A DNA stretch of 64,000 bases from Arthrobacter sp. Y81 (GCF_002929335.1 NZ_PJIL01000002.1:124001-188000), one strand, 5' to 3'; positions 9,120-18,473 are shown, counted from the first letter of the stretch. The notes: generated by a model not told the origin, from the sequence alone. A program made the numbers and translations.

Positions 9120-11336
9120 CTAGTCTCCCGTGCCCATGGCGATGACGGATTCCTCCACCGCGTCCTCCGCTGCGTCCTCCGCCACGGGCGGGCCGGATAC
9201 GTGGACAGTGGCCAGCACCTGGTCTGCCTTGACCAGGTCGCCTGCCTTCGCGCTGATGTGCACCGTCCCGTCCTGGGGAGCCACCAACTGGTGTTCCATT
9301 TTCATGGCCTCCACGGAAAGGAGCACCTGTCCTTCATCCACGTGGTCGCCGTCGCTGACGGAGACGGACACCACTGTCCCCGGCATGGGTGAGCGGACTT
9401 GGGGGTCGGCCGCGCCTTCCTCACGCTGGATCGCTGCAACGACGCGGGCCAGCCGTGTCTCGCGGGTGAGGACCTCGAGCCGGCACGACCAGCCGTCGTT
9501 GCCGAGGAAGAGTTCCGTGGGGAGGCCCGGCTCCGGGTTGCTCCAGTTCGGCGTGGCGGGGCCGCTGTAGACCGGGGCAAACGAGTAGGTCCTCGTCTGC
9601 CCGTCCAGTGTGACCTCGGCACGGCGGCGGCTTGAGAAGTCCACGGAGGCGGTCCGCCACGGGCCGCCGTTCACCGACACGGCAGGCTCACCAGCTCCCC
9701 CCTCGCCTGCAGCCGTCTGTCGCAGCGCCACCGTGGCGACACCGCCGTCGGACGTTCCCAGGCTGATCCTGCGCGGCGCGTGCCCACCGGGCCGCCACCC
9801 GTCTTTCCGTTGCCACACCCCCGCGGGAGGTTCGTGCCTCTCCTGCTCCGCTTCGCGCGCTGCGACGAACAGGGCGGCGGCAACAACCTCGAAGTCGCCT
9901 ACGCGGCGGAAGGCGAAGTCCGGCATCTTTCGCTCGATCAGCCCGGTGTCCAGGCGGCCGGCGCGGACGTCGGCGTCGTTGATGAGCAGGCGCAGGTATT
10001 CGACGTTGGTGTCCACGCCCAGCGCGGTGTACCCGGCGAGCGCCGCGTCCAGTGTGTCGAGGGCAGCCGTGCGATCCTTTCCCCAGGCGATGACCTTGGA
10101 GATCATCGGGTCGTAGCTGGAGGAGATCTCCAGGCCTTCGAGCAGCGCCGAGTCCACGCGGACTTTGCCCTCTGCGTAAGCGGGGAGTTCGTCCAGCAGT
10201 CGCACGGTTCCGGTGGACGGCAGGAAGTTCCGCTCCGGAATTTCGGCGTAGACGCGTGCTTCCACGGCATGGCCGGTAAGCACGACGTCGTCCTGGCGGA
10301 CGGTGAGTTCCTCACCGGCGGCGATCCGCACCTGCCATTCGACCAGGTCGATCCCGGTGACCATCTCGGTAACCGGATGCTCCACCTGCAAGCGGGTGTT
10401 CATCTCCATAAAGAAGAACTCGTCCGGGGCGTTGTCCGAGACCAGGAACTCCACGGTTCCGGCGCCGCTGTAGTGGACGCTCCTGGCTGCCTGGCAGGCC
10501 GCTTCGCCGATCCTTGCCCGGGTGGCGCCGCCGTCGTTCAGCGAATCCAGCAGCGGCGACGGTGCTTCCTCAATCACTTTCTGGTGGCGGCGCTGCAGCG
10601 AGCACTCGCGCTCCCCCAGGTGGATGACGTTGCCGTGGTTGTCAGCCAGGACCTGCACCTCGATGTGCCGCGGGGCGAGCACGAGCCGCTCCAGGAAGAG
10701 GGTGTCGTCGCCGAACGCGCTCGCCGCGACCCGGCGGGCGGTGGCCAGCGTGGCTTCCAGCTCCTCGGCGCGTTCCACAACGTGCATGCCCTTTCCGCCG
10801 CCGCCCGCGGACGGTTTGATCAGCAGCGGGAACCCGACGCCGGCTGCGGCCTCGATGAGCTGCGCGTCCGTCATCCCGGGCTCGGCAACGCCCGGGACAA
10901 CCGGGACGCCGTAGCCCGTCACATGGTTCTTGGAGCGGATCTTGTCGCCCATCACGTTCAGGGATTCCACGCCGGGGCCGATGAAGGTGATGCCGGCCGC
11001 TTCGAGGGCGCGGGCGAAGTCGACGTTTTCGCTCAGGAAGCCGTAGCCGGGGTGCACTGCTTCGGCGCCGGTTTCGCGGCAGGCCTGGATGATGGCCTCG
11101 ATCTTGAGGTAGCTCTCGGAAGCGGCCGCCGGGCCGATCCGTACGGCGACGTCGGCTTCGCGCACGTGGCGGGCGCCGGCGTCGGCGTCGCTGTACACCG
11201 CCACCGAACGGATGCCCAGGGCACGCAGGGTGCGGATCACTCGGCACGCGATTTCGCCGCGGTTGGCAACGAGGACGGTGTTGAACAGCGGCTTCTGCCG
11301 GGGTGTGGAAAGAATGGTCGGCGAAGAATCGGTCAT
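9120..11336 (-). CDS. mccA: Acyl-CoA carboxylase biotin-carrying alpha subunit (methylcrotonyl-CoA carboxylase)
   Basis: A 738-residue fusion of biotin carboxylase (about 15-470) and biotin carboxyl carrier protein (about 645-710). It opens with VLVANRGEIACRVIRTLR, has the ATP-grasp Gly-rich segment PSAGGGGKGMHVVE, and has EMNTRLQVEHPVTEM. The biotinylated lysine is in VEAMKMEHQ (about Lys679). The middle linker is poorly conserved and the last 30 residues are an acidic tail. It lies seven bases after mccB. The gene set argues for 3-methylcrotonyl-CoA rather than acetyl- or propionyl-CoA as substrate. Confidence 0.9.
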   Translation of the reverse strand: MTDSSPTILSTPRQKPLFNTVLVANRGEIACRVIRTLRALGIRSVAVYSDADAGARHVREADVAVRIGPAAASESYLKIEAIIQACRETGAEAVHPGYGFLSENVDFARALEAAGITFIGPGVESLNVMGDKIRSKNHVTGYGVPVVPGVAEPGMTDAQLIEAAAGVGFPLLIKPSAGGGGKGMHVVERAEELEATLATARRVAASAFGDDTLFLERLVLAPRHIEVQVLADNHGNVIHLGERECSLQRRHQKVIEEAPSPLLDSLNDGGATRARIGEAACQAARSVHYSGAGTVEFLVSDNAPDEFFFMEMNTRLQVEHPVTEMVTGIDLVEWQVRIAAGEELTVRQDDVVLTGHAVEARVYAEIPERNFLPSTGTVRLLDELPAYAEGKVRVDSALLEGLEISSSYDPMISKVIAWGKDRTAALDTLDAALAGYTALGVDTNVEYLRLLINDADVRAGRLDTGLIERKMPDFAFRRVGDFEVVAAALFVAAREAEQERHEPPAGVWQRKDGWRPGGHAPRRISLGTSDGGVATVALRQTAAGEGGAGEPAVSVNGGPWRTASVDFSSRRRAEVTLDGQTRTYSFAPVYSGPATPNWSNPEPGLPTELFLGNDGWSCRLEVLTRETRLARVVAAIQREEGAADPQVRSPMPGTVVSVSVSDGDHVDEGQVLLSVEAMKMEHQLVAPQDGTVHISAKAGDLVKADQVLATVHVSGPPVAEDAAEDAVEESVIAMGTGD

Positions 11337-11343
11337 GGCTGGC

Positions 11344-12951
11344 TCACATCCGGAAAAGGCCGAAGGAGGTCTCCGGCAGCGGGGTGCGGGAGACGACGTC
11401 GAGCGCCAGTCCCAGGACGGTGCGGGTGTCCGCGGGGTCGATCACGCCGTCGTCCCAGAGGCGGGCGGTGGAATAGTAGGGGCTGCCCTGGTCCTCGTAC
11501 TGCTGTTTGATGGGGGCCTTGAACGCTTCCTCGTCCTCGGCGGACCATTCCTCGCCGCGGGCCTCGTACTGGTCCCGTTTGACGGTGGCGAGCACGCTGG
11601 AGGCCTGGTTGCCGCCCATCACCGAGATCCGGGAGGCCGGCCACATCCACAGGAAACGCGGCGAGTAGGCACGGCCACACATCGAGTAATTGCCGGCGCC
11701 GAAGGATCCGCCGATCACCACGGTCAGCTTGGGCACGCGCGCGGTGGCGACGGCGGTGACCATCTTCGCTCCGTTCTTCGCGATGCCGCCCTGCTCGTAG
11801 TCCTTGCCGACCATAAATCCGGAGAGGTTCTGCAGGAAGACCAGCGGGATGCCGCGCTGGTCGCAGAGCTCGATGAAGTGGGCTCCCTTGAGCGAGGATT
11901 CGCTGAAGAGCACCCCGTTGTTGGCCACGATGCCCACGGGGTGGCCGTGCAGCTTCGCGAAGCCGGTGACGAGGGTGGTGCCGTAGTTCTTCTTGAACTC
12001 GTGGAAGCGGCTGCCGTCCACCAGCCGCGCGATGACCTCGCGGACGTCGTACTGGGCGTTGACGTCCGTGGGGACGGCGCCGTAGAGCTCGGCGGGGTCC
12101 GCGAGCGGTTCGACCACGGTGTCGATATCCCAGGCCGCGGCGGCCGGCTTCGGCAGGGTGGAGACGATGTCCCGGACGATCTGGAGGGCATGCTCATCGT
12201 TCTCGGCCAGGTGGTCGGTGACGCCGGAGATTTTCGAGTGGACGTCACCGCCGCCGAGCTCCTCCGCCGTGACGATTTCGCCGATCGCGGCCTTCACCAG
12301 CGGCGGACCGCCCAGGAAGATGGTGCCCTGGTTGCGGACGATGACGGTTTCGTCGCTCATGGCGGGCACGTAGGCGCCGCCGGCGGTGCAGGACCCCATC
12401 ACGGAGGCGATCTGCGGGATCTTCGCGGCAGACATCTTCGCCTGGTTGAAGAAGATCCGGCCGAAGTGCTCCTTGTCCGGAAAGACCTCATCCTGCTTCG
12501 GCAGGAAGGCACCGCCCGAGTCCACCAGATAGATGCACGGCAGCCGGTTCTCCAGCGCGATCTCCTGCGCACGGAGGTGCTTCTTGACCGTCATCGGATA
12601 GTAGGTGCCGCCCTTAACGGTGGCGTCATTGGAGATCACCAGCACCTGGCGACCGTGGACCAGGCCGATCCCGGCAATCACTCCGGCGCCCGGGGAATCG
12701 TCGTTGTACATCCCGGTGGCCGCGAGCGGCGCGATTTCGAGGAACGGGCTGCCGTCGTCGAGCAGCCGGTCGATGCGCTCGCGTGGCAGCAGTTTTCCAC
12801 GGGCCACATGCCGTTCCCGGGACTTCTCCGGACCGCCGAGCGCTGCCTGGGCGAGCCTGTCCTTCAGCTCGTTTGCAAGTGCCAGCTGGGCTTGCCGGTT
12901 GGTGGCGTAGGCTGCGCTGCCGGTGTCCACCAGGCTGGCGATTGTCTCCAT
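11344..12951 (-). CDS. mccB: Methylcrotonyl-CoA carboxylase carboxyltransferase beta subunit
   Basis: A 535-residue carboxyltransferase of the length usual for MccB/AccD1. Markers are [19 protein letters not shown] near residue 55, [19 protein letters not shown], the CoA site [18 protein letters not shown], and [24 protein letters not shown] near residue 430. The last two motifs are typical of methylcrotonyl/geranyl-CoA carboxylases. It is the first gene of the leucine operon, transcribed away from the TetR gene. Confidence 0.92.
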   Translation of the reverse strand: METIASLVDTGSAAYATNRQAQLALANELKDRLAQAALGGPEKSRERHVARGKLLPRERIDRLLDDGSPFLEIAPLAATGMYNDDSPGAGVIAGIGLVHGRQVLVISNDATVKGGTYYPMTVKKHLRAQEIALENRLPCIYLVDSGGAFLPKQDEVFPDKEHFGRIFFNQAKMSAAKIPQIASVMGSCTAGGAYVPAMSDETVIVRNQGTIFLGGPPLVKAAIGEIVTAEELGGGDVHSKISGVTDHLAENDEHALQIVRDIVSTLPKPAAAAWDIDTVVEPLADPAELYGAVPTDVNAQYDVREVIARLVDGSRFHEFKKNYGTTLVTGFAKLHGHPVGIVANNGVLFSESSLKGAHFIELCDQRGIPLVFLQNLSGFMVGKDYEQGGIAKNGAKMVTAVATARVPKLTVVIGGSFGAGNYSMCGRAYSPRFLWMWPASRISVMGGNQASSVLATVKRDQYEARGEEWSAEDEEAFKAPIKQQYEDQGSPYYSTARLWDDGVIDPADTRTVLGLALDVVSRTPLPETSFGLFRM

Positions 12952-13001
12952 TGACTGCTTCCGTTCCCGGACGCCCTGGCAAGGCCGTCCTGAGCGATTC
13001 G

Positions 13002-13045
13002 GTTAGTACCGCATAACTGAGATTTAGGTTAGTCTCTATTAACTG
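13002..13045. promoter_or_regulatory. Two tandem operator-like sites GTTAGT-N6-TAACTG
   Basis: Two copies of an 18-bp imperfect palindrome sit at 13002-13019 (GTTAGTACCGCATAACTG) and 13028-13045 (GTTAGTCTCTATTAACTG). They are spaced 26 bp apart, centre to centre. Both contain GTTA-N8-TAAC. They lie 51 bp upstream of mccB and 54 bp upstream of the divergent TetR start, so they are the best candidates for the operator of that regulator. Confidence 0.65.
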
Positions 13046-13098
13046 TGATGTCCAACACGCGCTTGCATTGCTAGGATTTGCAGTTCCAAGGAGGAAAT

Positions 13099-13767
13099 GT
13101 GCCGATCATCGAGCGCGACCAGGCGAGCGGGCGCGGCCCGGCGGACCAGCGAGTTCAGACAACCCAACGCAGCCAGGCCAAAGAGAGCCGGCGCCAGGCG
13201 CTGCTGTCCTCAGCCGCCACCCTTTTTGCCCTTAACGGCTTCAACCGCGTTTCGCTTGAGGACCTGGGCGCCGCAGCAGGCGTCAGCGGCCCCGCCGTCT
13301 ACCGTCATTTCGCCGGCAAGCAGGCGGTCCTGGGGGCGCTGCTGCTCAGCGTGAGCCAGGAACTGCTGGAAGGCGGGCGCCGGGTGGCGGCAGATGCCGG
13401 CGACCCCGCTGCGGCGCTGGCTCGCCTGGTTCAGTTCCACGTTGACTTCGCCCTGAGCAACCCGGACGTCATCCGGGTCCAGGACCGCGACTTCAGCAAT
13501 CTCTCCGACAACGACCAGGCCGAGGTCCGCACCCTGCAGCGCAACTACGTGGAGCTGTGGGTTGAAGTGCTGCAGGAGTTGCACGGGGGCACGGACACTG
13601 CGGAACTCCGGATGCGCGCCCATGCGGCTTTCGGACTCATCAACTCCACGCCGCACTCGGTCCGCAGCCATGGCCGGCGCGTCGCCGTGAAGTCCGCCCG
13701 GCCGCTGCTGGAGAGCATGGCCCTCGCGGCCCTCCTGGTGACGGCCAGCCCGGTACCCGGCGAGTAG
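13099..13767 (+). CDS. TetR-family transcriptional regulator of the leucine operon
   Basis: A 222-residue regulator. The N-terminal helix-turn-helix (about 30-75) reads LFALNGFNRVSLEDLGAAAGVSGPAVYRHF, the TetR signature. The rest is a helical ligand and dimer domain. The GTG at 13099 was preferred over a TTG seven codons earlier because AAGGAGG lies at the right distance before it. It diverges from mccB with two tandem operator-like sites between, which suggests autoregulation and repression of the operon, relieved by a pathway acyl-CoA (inferred). Confidence 0.88.
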   Translation: MPIIERDQASGRGPADQRVQTTQRSQAKESRRQALLSSAATLFALNGFNRVSLEDLGAAAGVSGPAVYRHFAGKQAVLGALLLSVSQELLEGGRRVAADAGDPAAALARLVQFHVDFALSNPDVIRVQDRDFSNLSDNDQAEVRTLQRNYVELWVEVLQELHGGTDTAELRMRAHAAFGLINSTPHSVRSHGRRVAVKSARPLLESMALAALLVTASPVPGE

Positions 13768-13963
13768 ACGCACAGCTGCCGGCTGCTCGTTCCCCTCGGC
13801 ACCCCGGCTCGCGGCCCAACCGGGGCACTTAGACACGGACACGCCGAAAACCTGTGGGGCCGCCGTCGTAAATCGACATCAAAGTGCCCTACGACAGCCG
13901 ACCCTCGCGCCCGCCGGCTGCGGCACAGGAAAACCGCGGCCCGAGAAGGGCGCGACCCAAGAA

Positions 13964-14007
13964 AGCTGGCGGCTGCCCGTTCCCCTCGGAACGGACAGCC
14001 GGCAGCT
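13964..14007 (-). terminator. Terminator hairpin downstream of bkdC
   Basis: A 20-bp stem with two mismatches (13964-13983 with 13988-14007) and a CCTC loop is followed on the minus strand by TTTCTT. It lies 13 bp beyond the bkdC stop. A related half-copy of the sequence occurs at about 13775-13800, next to the end of the TetR gene. Confidence 0.7.
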
Positions 14008-14019
14008 GTGGTGTATCAG

Positions 14020-15438
14020 CTAGACCATTGCCAGGACCATGCCGGGATCAGCCAGGATGGCCCCGATGTCCGCAAGGAAGCGGGACCCCTGCTCGCCGTC
14101 GACCAGCCGGTGGTCGAAGGACAGGCTGAGCGTCATGACCTGGCGGAGGGCGACCTCGTCCTTGTACTCCCATGGCATTTTCCGCACGGCTCCCATAGCC
14201 AGGATGGCCGCTTCGCCGGGGTTGAGGATCGGCGTGCCGGCGTCGATGCCGAACACTCCGATGTTGGTAATGGAAATGGTGCCGCCGGAGAGCTCGGCGG
14301 GACTGGTCTTGCCGGCGCGGGCAGTTTCCGTCAGGCCCGTAAGCGCCGTGGACAGCTCGGTCAGGGACATCCGGTCGGCGTCCTTGATGTTCGGCACTGT
14401 CAGTCCCCGGGGAGTCGCCGCAGCAATCCCCAGGTTCACATAGTTGAACTGCACGATCTCCTGGCTGGCTTCCTCCCACCGCGAATTCAGCGACGGCTGG
14501 CGGCGCAAGGCAATCAGCAGTGCCTTGGCCACGAGGGTCAACGGAGTCAGCTTGAAACCCTCAAACGCCCGGCTGGCCTTGAGCCGGGCCAGCAGCTCCA
14601 TCGTGGGGGTGACATCGACGGTCAGGAATTCCGTGGCGTGCGGTGCCGTGAAGGCACTGGACACCATAGCCGCAGCGGTCAGTTTCCGGACACCCTTGAT
14701 GGGCGTCCGCGTTTCACGCTCACCCTGGATGATGCCGCCGACGCCGGCTGCCGGAGCCGCCCCGGCCGGAGCACCAACCGCAGTACGGTCTCCCCCGCCG
14801 GCAAAGTTCTGCACGTCCTCGCGCGTGATCAGCCCGCCGGCGCCCGTGCCGGTCACGGCCGTGAGCTCAACGCCCAGGTCCTTGGCCAGCTTCCGCACTG
14901 GCGGTGTGGAGCGCGGACGCTCGTCCGCGTTTGTTGGGGCAGTTTCGGCCGGGGCCGTGGGTTCGACGCGTTCAGCCGCCGCGGTGGCGACTGGCCCGGC
15001 AACCGGCGCCGCGGCCGGAGCTGGGGCCTGAGCAGCGGCCGGAGCAGCGGCCGGAGCAGCGACAGTGCGGGCACGCCGCGTTGGCCGGCCGGAGGCTTCG
15101 ACGATGGCGCCGTACCCCACGAGGTTGGGCTCGCGTTTGGCGGTCTCCGCCTGAGCCGGACCGCCGGCGGAGGGCCCGCCGTCGTCGCCCTCCACCTCGA
15201 AGGAAACGATCGGCTTGCCCACCTCCACCACTGTTCCCGGCTGTTCGTGCAGGGCGGTGATCACACCGGCGAATGGCGACGGCAGTTCAACGACGGCCTT
15301 CGCCGTCTCCACTTCCGCAATGACCTGGTTCAGGGCAACGGTGTCGCCCACGGCAACTTTCCAGCTGAGGATTTCCGATTCCGTCAGCCCTTCGCCGAGG
15401 TCCGGGAGCCTGAATTCCTTGATCATGGCGGCGCTCAT
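14020..15438 (-). CDS. bkdC: Branched-chain 2-oxoacid dehydrogenase E2 (dihydrolipoamide acyltransferase)
   Basis: A 472-residue E2 protein. It has an N-terminal lipoyl domain (about 5-80) with the lipoylated Lys47 in VETAKAVVELPSP. An Ala/Pro-rich linker follows, then an E3-binding domain (about 185-220: PPVRKLAKDLGVELTAVTGT), and a C-terminal catalytic domain with the active-site motif FDHRLVDGEQG (His443). It transfers the branched acyl group to CoA. The start overlaps the bkdB stop (ATGA). No E3 gene is adjacent, so lipoamide dehydrogenase must be encoded elsewhere. Confidence 0.92.
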   Translation of the reverse strand: MSAAMIKEFRLPDLGEGLTESEILSWKVAVGDTVALNQVIAEVETAKAVVELPSPFAGVITALHEQPGTVVEVGKPIVSFEVEGDDGGPSAGGPAQAETAKREPNLVGYGAIVEASGRPTRRARTVAAPAAAPAAAQAPAPAAAPVAGPVATAAAERVEPTAPAETAPTNADERPRSTPPVRKLAKDLGVELTAVTGTGAGGLITREDVQNFAGGGDRTAVGAPAGAAPAAGVGGIIQGERETRTPIKGVRKLTAAAMVSSAFTAPHATEFLTVDVTPTMELLARLKASRAFEGFKLTPLTLVAKALLIALRRQPSLNSRWEEASQEIVQFNYVNLGIAAATPRGLTVPNIKDADRMSLTELSTALTGLTETARAGKTSPAELSGGTISITNIGVFGIDAGTPILNPGEAAILAMGAVRKMPWEYKDEVALRQVMTLSLSFDHRLVDGEQGSRFLADIGAILADPGMVLAMV

Positions 15439-16445
15439 CCTTCCAGCCCGCTGAGGGAGTTGGGGCGGCCCAGGGCACGGTCCACGCCGTCAAGGATCCT
15501 GTCGAGGCTTGGCAGATGATGCGATTCGAGCTTGGAGTACGGGTACGGGACGTCGAAACCGGTGACCCGGACGGGGGCGGCTTCCAGGTGATAGAAGCAG
15601 CGTTCCGTGATGCTGGCGGCCACCTCGGCGCCGAGCCCGCCGGATTGCCCGGCTTCATGCGTGATCACCAGGCGGCCCGTCTTGCGCACCGAGGCTTCCA
15701 GCGTTGCGAAGTCCAGCGGGGCCAGCGAGCGCAGGTCGATGACCTCGATCGAGACGCCGTCGTCCGCGGCGGCCAGGGCGGCGTCCTTGGCTGTCTTGAC
15801 CAGCGGACCGTAGGCGACGAGCGTGACGTCCTTGCCCTCAGCCACCACACGCGCCTTTTCCATTGACAGCGCGGTGGCCGGATCGATCGACTCATCAACC
15901 TCCCCCTTGTCGTGGTAGCGGCGCTTCGGCTCGAAGTACAGCACCGGGTCGTCCGAGGCGATGGCTTGCTGGATCATGGTGTGGGCGTCCTGCGGGTTGG
16001 AGACGCTGACCACGCGCAGTCCGGACGTGTGGGTGAAGTACGCCTCGGGAGACTCCGAGTGGTGCTCCGGGGATCCGATGCCGCCGCCGAACGGGACGCG
16101 CACGGTGATGGGCATCTTCACGGCCCCCTGGGTCCGGTAATGGATTTTGGCCACCTGGGACACGATCTGGTCGAACGCCGGGTAGATGAACCCGTCGAAC
16201 TGGATTTCCACCACCGGCCGGTAACCACGGTAGGCAAGGCCGACGGCGGTGCCCATGATGGCGGACTCGGCGAGCGGTGTGTCCACAACGCGGTGTTTGC
16301 CGAAGTCCTTCTGCAGGCCGTCGGTCACGCGGAAGACGCCGCCGAGGGTGCCGATGTCCTCGCCCATCAGGATGACTTTGGGGTCGTTTTCGAGGGATTT
16401 GCGGAGGCCGGAGTTAATCGCCCGGGCAAAGGTCATTTGCGTCAT
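15435..16445 (-). CDS. bkdB: Branched-chain 2-oxoacid dehydrogenase E1 beta subunit
   Basis: A 336-residue transketolase-like beta subunit. Markers are VILMGEDIGTLGGVFRVTDGL, DTPLAESAIMGTAVGLAYRGYRPVVE, and the PFGGGIGSPEHHSESPEAYF segment typical of branched-chain E1 beta. It forms the thiamine-diphosphate enzyme with BkdA. The start overlaps the bkdA stop by one base. Confidence 0.92.
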   Translation of the reverse strand: MTQMTFARAINSGLRKSLENDPKVILMGEDIGTLGGVFRVTDGLQKDFGKHRVVDTPLAESAIMGTAVGLAYRGYRPVVEIQFDGFIYPAFDQIVSQVAKIHYRTQGAVKMPITVRVPFGGGIGSPEHHSESPEAYFTHTSGLRVVSVSNPQDAHTMIQQAIASDDPVLYFEPKRRYHDKGEVDESIDPATALSMEKARVVAEGKDVTLVAYGPLVKTAKDAALAAADDGVSIEVIDLRSLAPLDFATLEASVRKTGRLVITHEAGQSGGLGAEVAASITERCFYHLEAAPVRVTGFDVPYPYSKLESHHLPSLDRILDGVDRALGRPNSLSGLEG

Positions 16446-17623
16446 CAGCGAGCACCTTCTTCTGAGTGGGTCCCTGCGGGATCGCCGAAGGAAGCCAGGT
16501 AGCGGGAGTAGTGGTCCTCCTGGCGGTCCAGCCAGGAATTGGGGGTGCTGTAGACATGCTTGAAGATGTCCAGGGGCTCCGGGTCGGGCATGTTGATGCA
16601 GCCGGCCCGCATCTGGCGCGCCACGGCGTCGGCTTTGGCAGCCACCCGCGCTTCGAGCTGCACCGTGAGCAGGCCCTTGCGTTCCAACAGGCCCTTGACG
16701 CGGGCAATCGGATCCTTGGCCGCCCAGTCTTCCAGTTCGTTGGCATCCCGGTATCGGGTGGGGTCGTCGGCCGTAGTGTGCGGGCCCATCCTGTAGGTGA
16801 CTGCTTCGATGAACGTGGGGCCGCCGCCGTGGCGGGCCCGTTCGAGTGCCTCGCGCGTCGCTGCCATCACGGCAAGGACGTCATTGCCGTCCACCCGGAT
16901 GCTGGGAATCCCGAATCCTGCCGCGCGGTCGGCGATTTTGATGTGGGACTGCAGGCGAACCGGCTCGGAAATGGCCCAGTGGTTGTTGGAGCAGAAGAAG
17001 ATCACCGGGGACTGGAAGCTGGCTGCGAAGACCATGGCCTCGTTGACGTCTCCCTCGCTGGTGGCGCCGTCGCCGAAATACGTGATGGCCACGGAGTCGG
17101 CGCCGTCGTTCTGGATGCCCATGGCATAGCCGGTCGCGTGAAGCGTTTGGGCGCCGATGATGATCTGCGGCGTGGCCATGTTGACGGTGAAGGGATCCCA
17201 GCCCGCCGAGGCGTTACCCCTCCAGACCTTGACGATGTCGGCAAGATCCACGCCGCGGCAGTACGCGACGCCGTTCTCGCGGTAGCTGGAGAATACGAAG
17301 TCATCGTCGCGGAGTGACCTCGCCGAGCCTATCTGGGCTGCCTCCTGGCCCAGGAGCGGCGGCCACAGGCCGAGTTCCCCCTGGCGCTGGAGGGCGGTCG
17401 CTTCGGTGTCGATCCGCCGGATGACCACCAGGTCCTCGTAAAGGAAACCCAGCTGCTCGTCGCTGACATCCTGGACCCAGGCGTCGTACTGAGGATGACT
17501 GACGCGCTCACCCCCGGGAGTGATCAGTTGGACCAGGCTCTCGCCTGTCCCGCCGTGATGTCCTGCACTGTTGTCCGGGCCGCCGGCGGCGATGCCGCCC
17601 TGACCCAACTCGTCTGTAAACAC
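16445..17623 (-). CDS. bkdA: Branched-chain 2-oxoacid dehydrogenase E1 alpha subunit
   Basis: The E1 alpha subunit decarboxylates 2-oxoisocaproate, 2-oxoisovalerate and 2-oxo-3-methylvalerate. The thiamine-diphosphate motif GDGATSEGDVNEAMVFAA ending in SNN is near residue 190, and GPHTTADDPTRYRD, typical of branched-chain E1 alpha, is near residue 315. The start is uncertain: GTG at 17623 (used here, AAGG 12 bp upstream) or TTG at 17635. Both overlap a perfect inverted repeat GTTGC-AC-GCAAC at 17625-17636 that could be a regulator site. Confidence 0.9.
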   Translation of the reverse strand: MFTDELGQGGIAAGGPDNSAGHHGGTGESLVQLITPGGERVSHPQYDAWVQDVSDEQLGFLYEDLVVIRRIDTEATALQRQGELGLWPPLLGQEAAQIGSARSLRDDDFVFSSYRENGVAYCRGVDLADIVKVWRGNASAGWDPFTVNMATPQIIIGAQTLHATGYAMGIQNDGADSVAITYFGDGATSEGDVNEAMVFAASFQSPVIFFCSNNHWAISEPVRLQSHIKIADRAAGFGIPSIRVDGNDVLAVMAATREALERARHGGGPTFIEAVTYRMGPHTTADDPTRYRDANELEDWAAKDPIARVKGLLERKGLLTVQLEARVAAKADAVARQMRAGCINMPDPEPLDIFKHVYSTPNSWLDRQEDHYSRYLASFGDPAGTHSEEGAR

Positions 17624-17718
17624 AGTTGCACGCAACCTTCATACGTCGTGTCACCAGCGCTCAAAGGACTCGTGATCCCCGTGCACGCCAGCCGCCCGGG
17701 CGCCGTTGCCCCGGATAT

Positions 17719-17736
17719 TTGTGACGATACTCACAA
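17719..17736. promoter_or_regulatory. CRP/GlxR-type operator between bkdA and lrp
   Basis: TTGTGA-N6-TCACAA is a perfect six-base inverted repeat that contains the full TGTGA-N6-TCACA consensus of Crp/GlxR proteins. It lies about 96 bp upstream of bkdA and 82 bp upstream of the divergent Lrp gene. This suggests cAMP-dependent control of branched-chain amino acid breakdown. Confidence 0.65.
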
Positions 17737-17818
17737 TGCTCAATGGGTACAACCACTGCCAAAAAAACTGAGCAGAATGCACTGTTTGAGGACCCGCGGC
17801 CGTGCTAGCCTTCGCATT

Positions 17819-18292
17819 ATGCAACCTTTGGATGGCACTGACACCCGGCTCCTTTCCGCCCTCGCAAGGGACCCGAAGCGGACGGTGGTGGCCCTGGCGC
17901 AGAAACTGGGGCTGTCCCGCAACACGGTGCAGGCCAGGATGGCCCAGCTGGAGAAGAAGCACGTCTTCCTGTCCTTCGAGCGGCGGATCAGTCCGGCGGC
18001 CCTGGGATACCCGCTCATGGCGTTTATCTCTGTCCACGTGCAGCAGCAGAAGCTTGGCCAGCTGGCAGTGGACCTGGCCGGCATTCCGGAAATCCTGGAG
18101 GGCTACGGACTGACCGGTTCGGCGGACCTCCTGCTACGGGTGGTGGCGCTGGACGCGGAGGACCTTTTTCGCATCAACGGCAAGATCCTGGCCTGTGAAG
18201 GGGTGGACCGGACGGACACGGCGCTTGCCATGGGAGAGCTCATCCCGTTTCGCATCCAGCCGCTGCTTGAGCGCGGCTCCGCCGAAGGGTAG
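17819..18292 (+). CDS. Lrp/AsnC-family regulator (BkdR-like)
   Basis: A 157-residue regulator with an N-terminal AsnC-type helix-turn-helix (about 5-60: LLSALARDPKRTVVALAQKLGLSRNTVQARMAQLEK) and a C-terminal RAM ligand domain (about 70-145). No ribosome-binding site precedes the ATG at 17819, so the mRNA may be leaderless. Its divergent position to bkdABC suggests it is the pathway-specific regulator, responding to a branched-chain amino acid; this is inference. Confidence 0.85.
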   Translation: MQPLDGTDTRLLSALARDPKRTVVALAQKLGLSRNTVQARMAQLEKKHVFLSFERRISPAALGYPLMAFISVHVQQQKLGQLAVDLAGIPEILEGYGLTGSADLLLRVVALDAEDLFRINGKILACEGVDRTDTALAMGELIPFRIQPLLERGSAEG

Positions 18293-18473
18293 GCGTTCGC
18301 CCGGACCGGATGGCTCCCGGGCCCGTTGGCACCCCGGGCCGGATACCGGGGCGGTCGGATAGCCAGGCACAGTGGGCCGGGGTTATAGGCTGGGGTCCAG
18401 TTGAACGAATCGCGGCCGTGAACGGCCCGTGCAATCAGGCAGTGGCCAAGCGGCCTGCCGGAAAGGCTTGATC

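Noticed and set aside
9780..11510. A 576-codon plus-strand frame opposite mccA
   Set aside because: Antisense shadow of the biotin carboxylase gene; no domain, no plausible start.
11212..12954. A long open frame on the plus strand opposite mccB and the end of mccA
   Set aside because: It is the antisense of two well-supported carboxylase genes; its translation is rich in Arg/Gly/His with no recognisable domain, as expected for GC-rich antisense frames.
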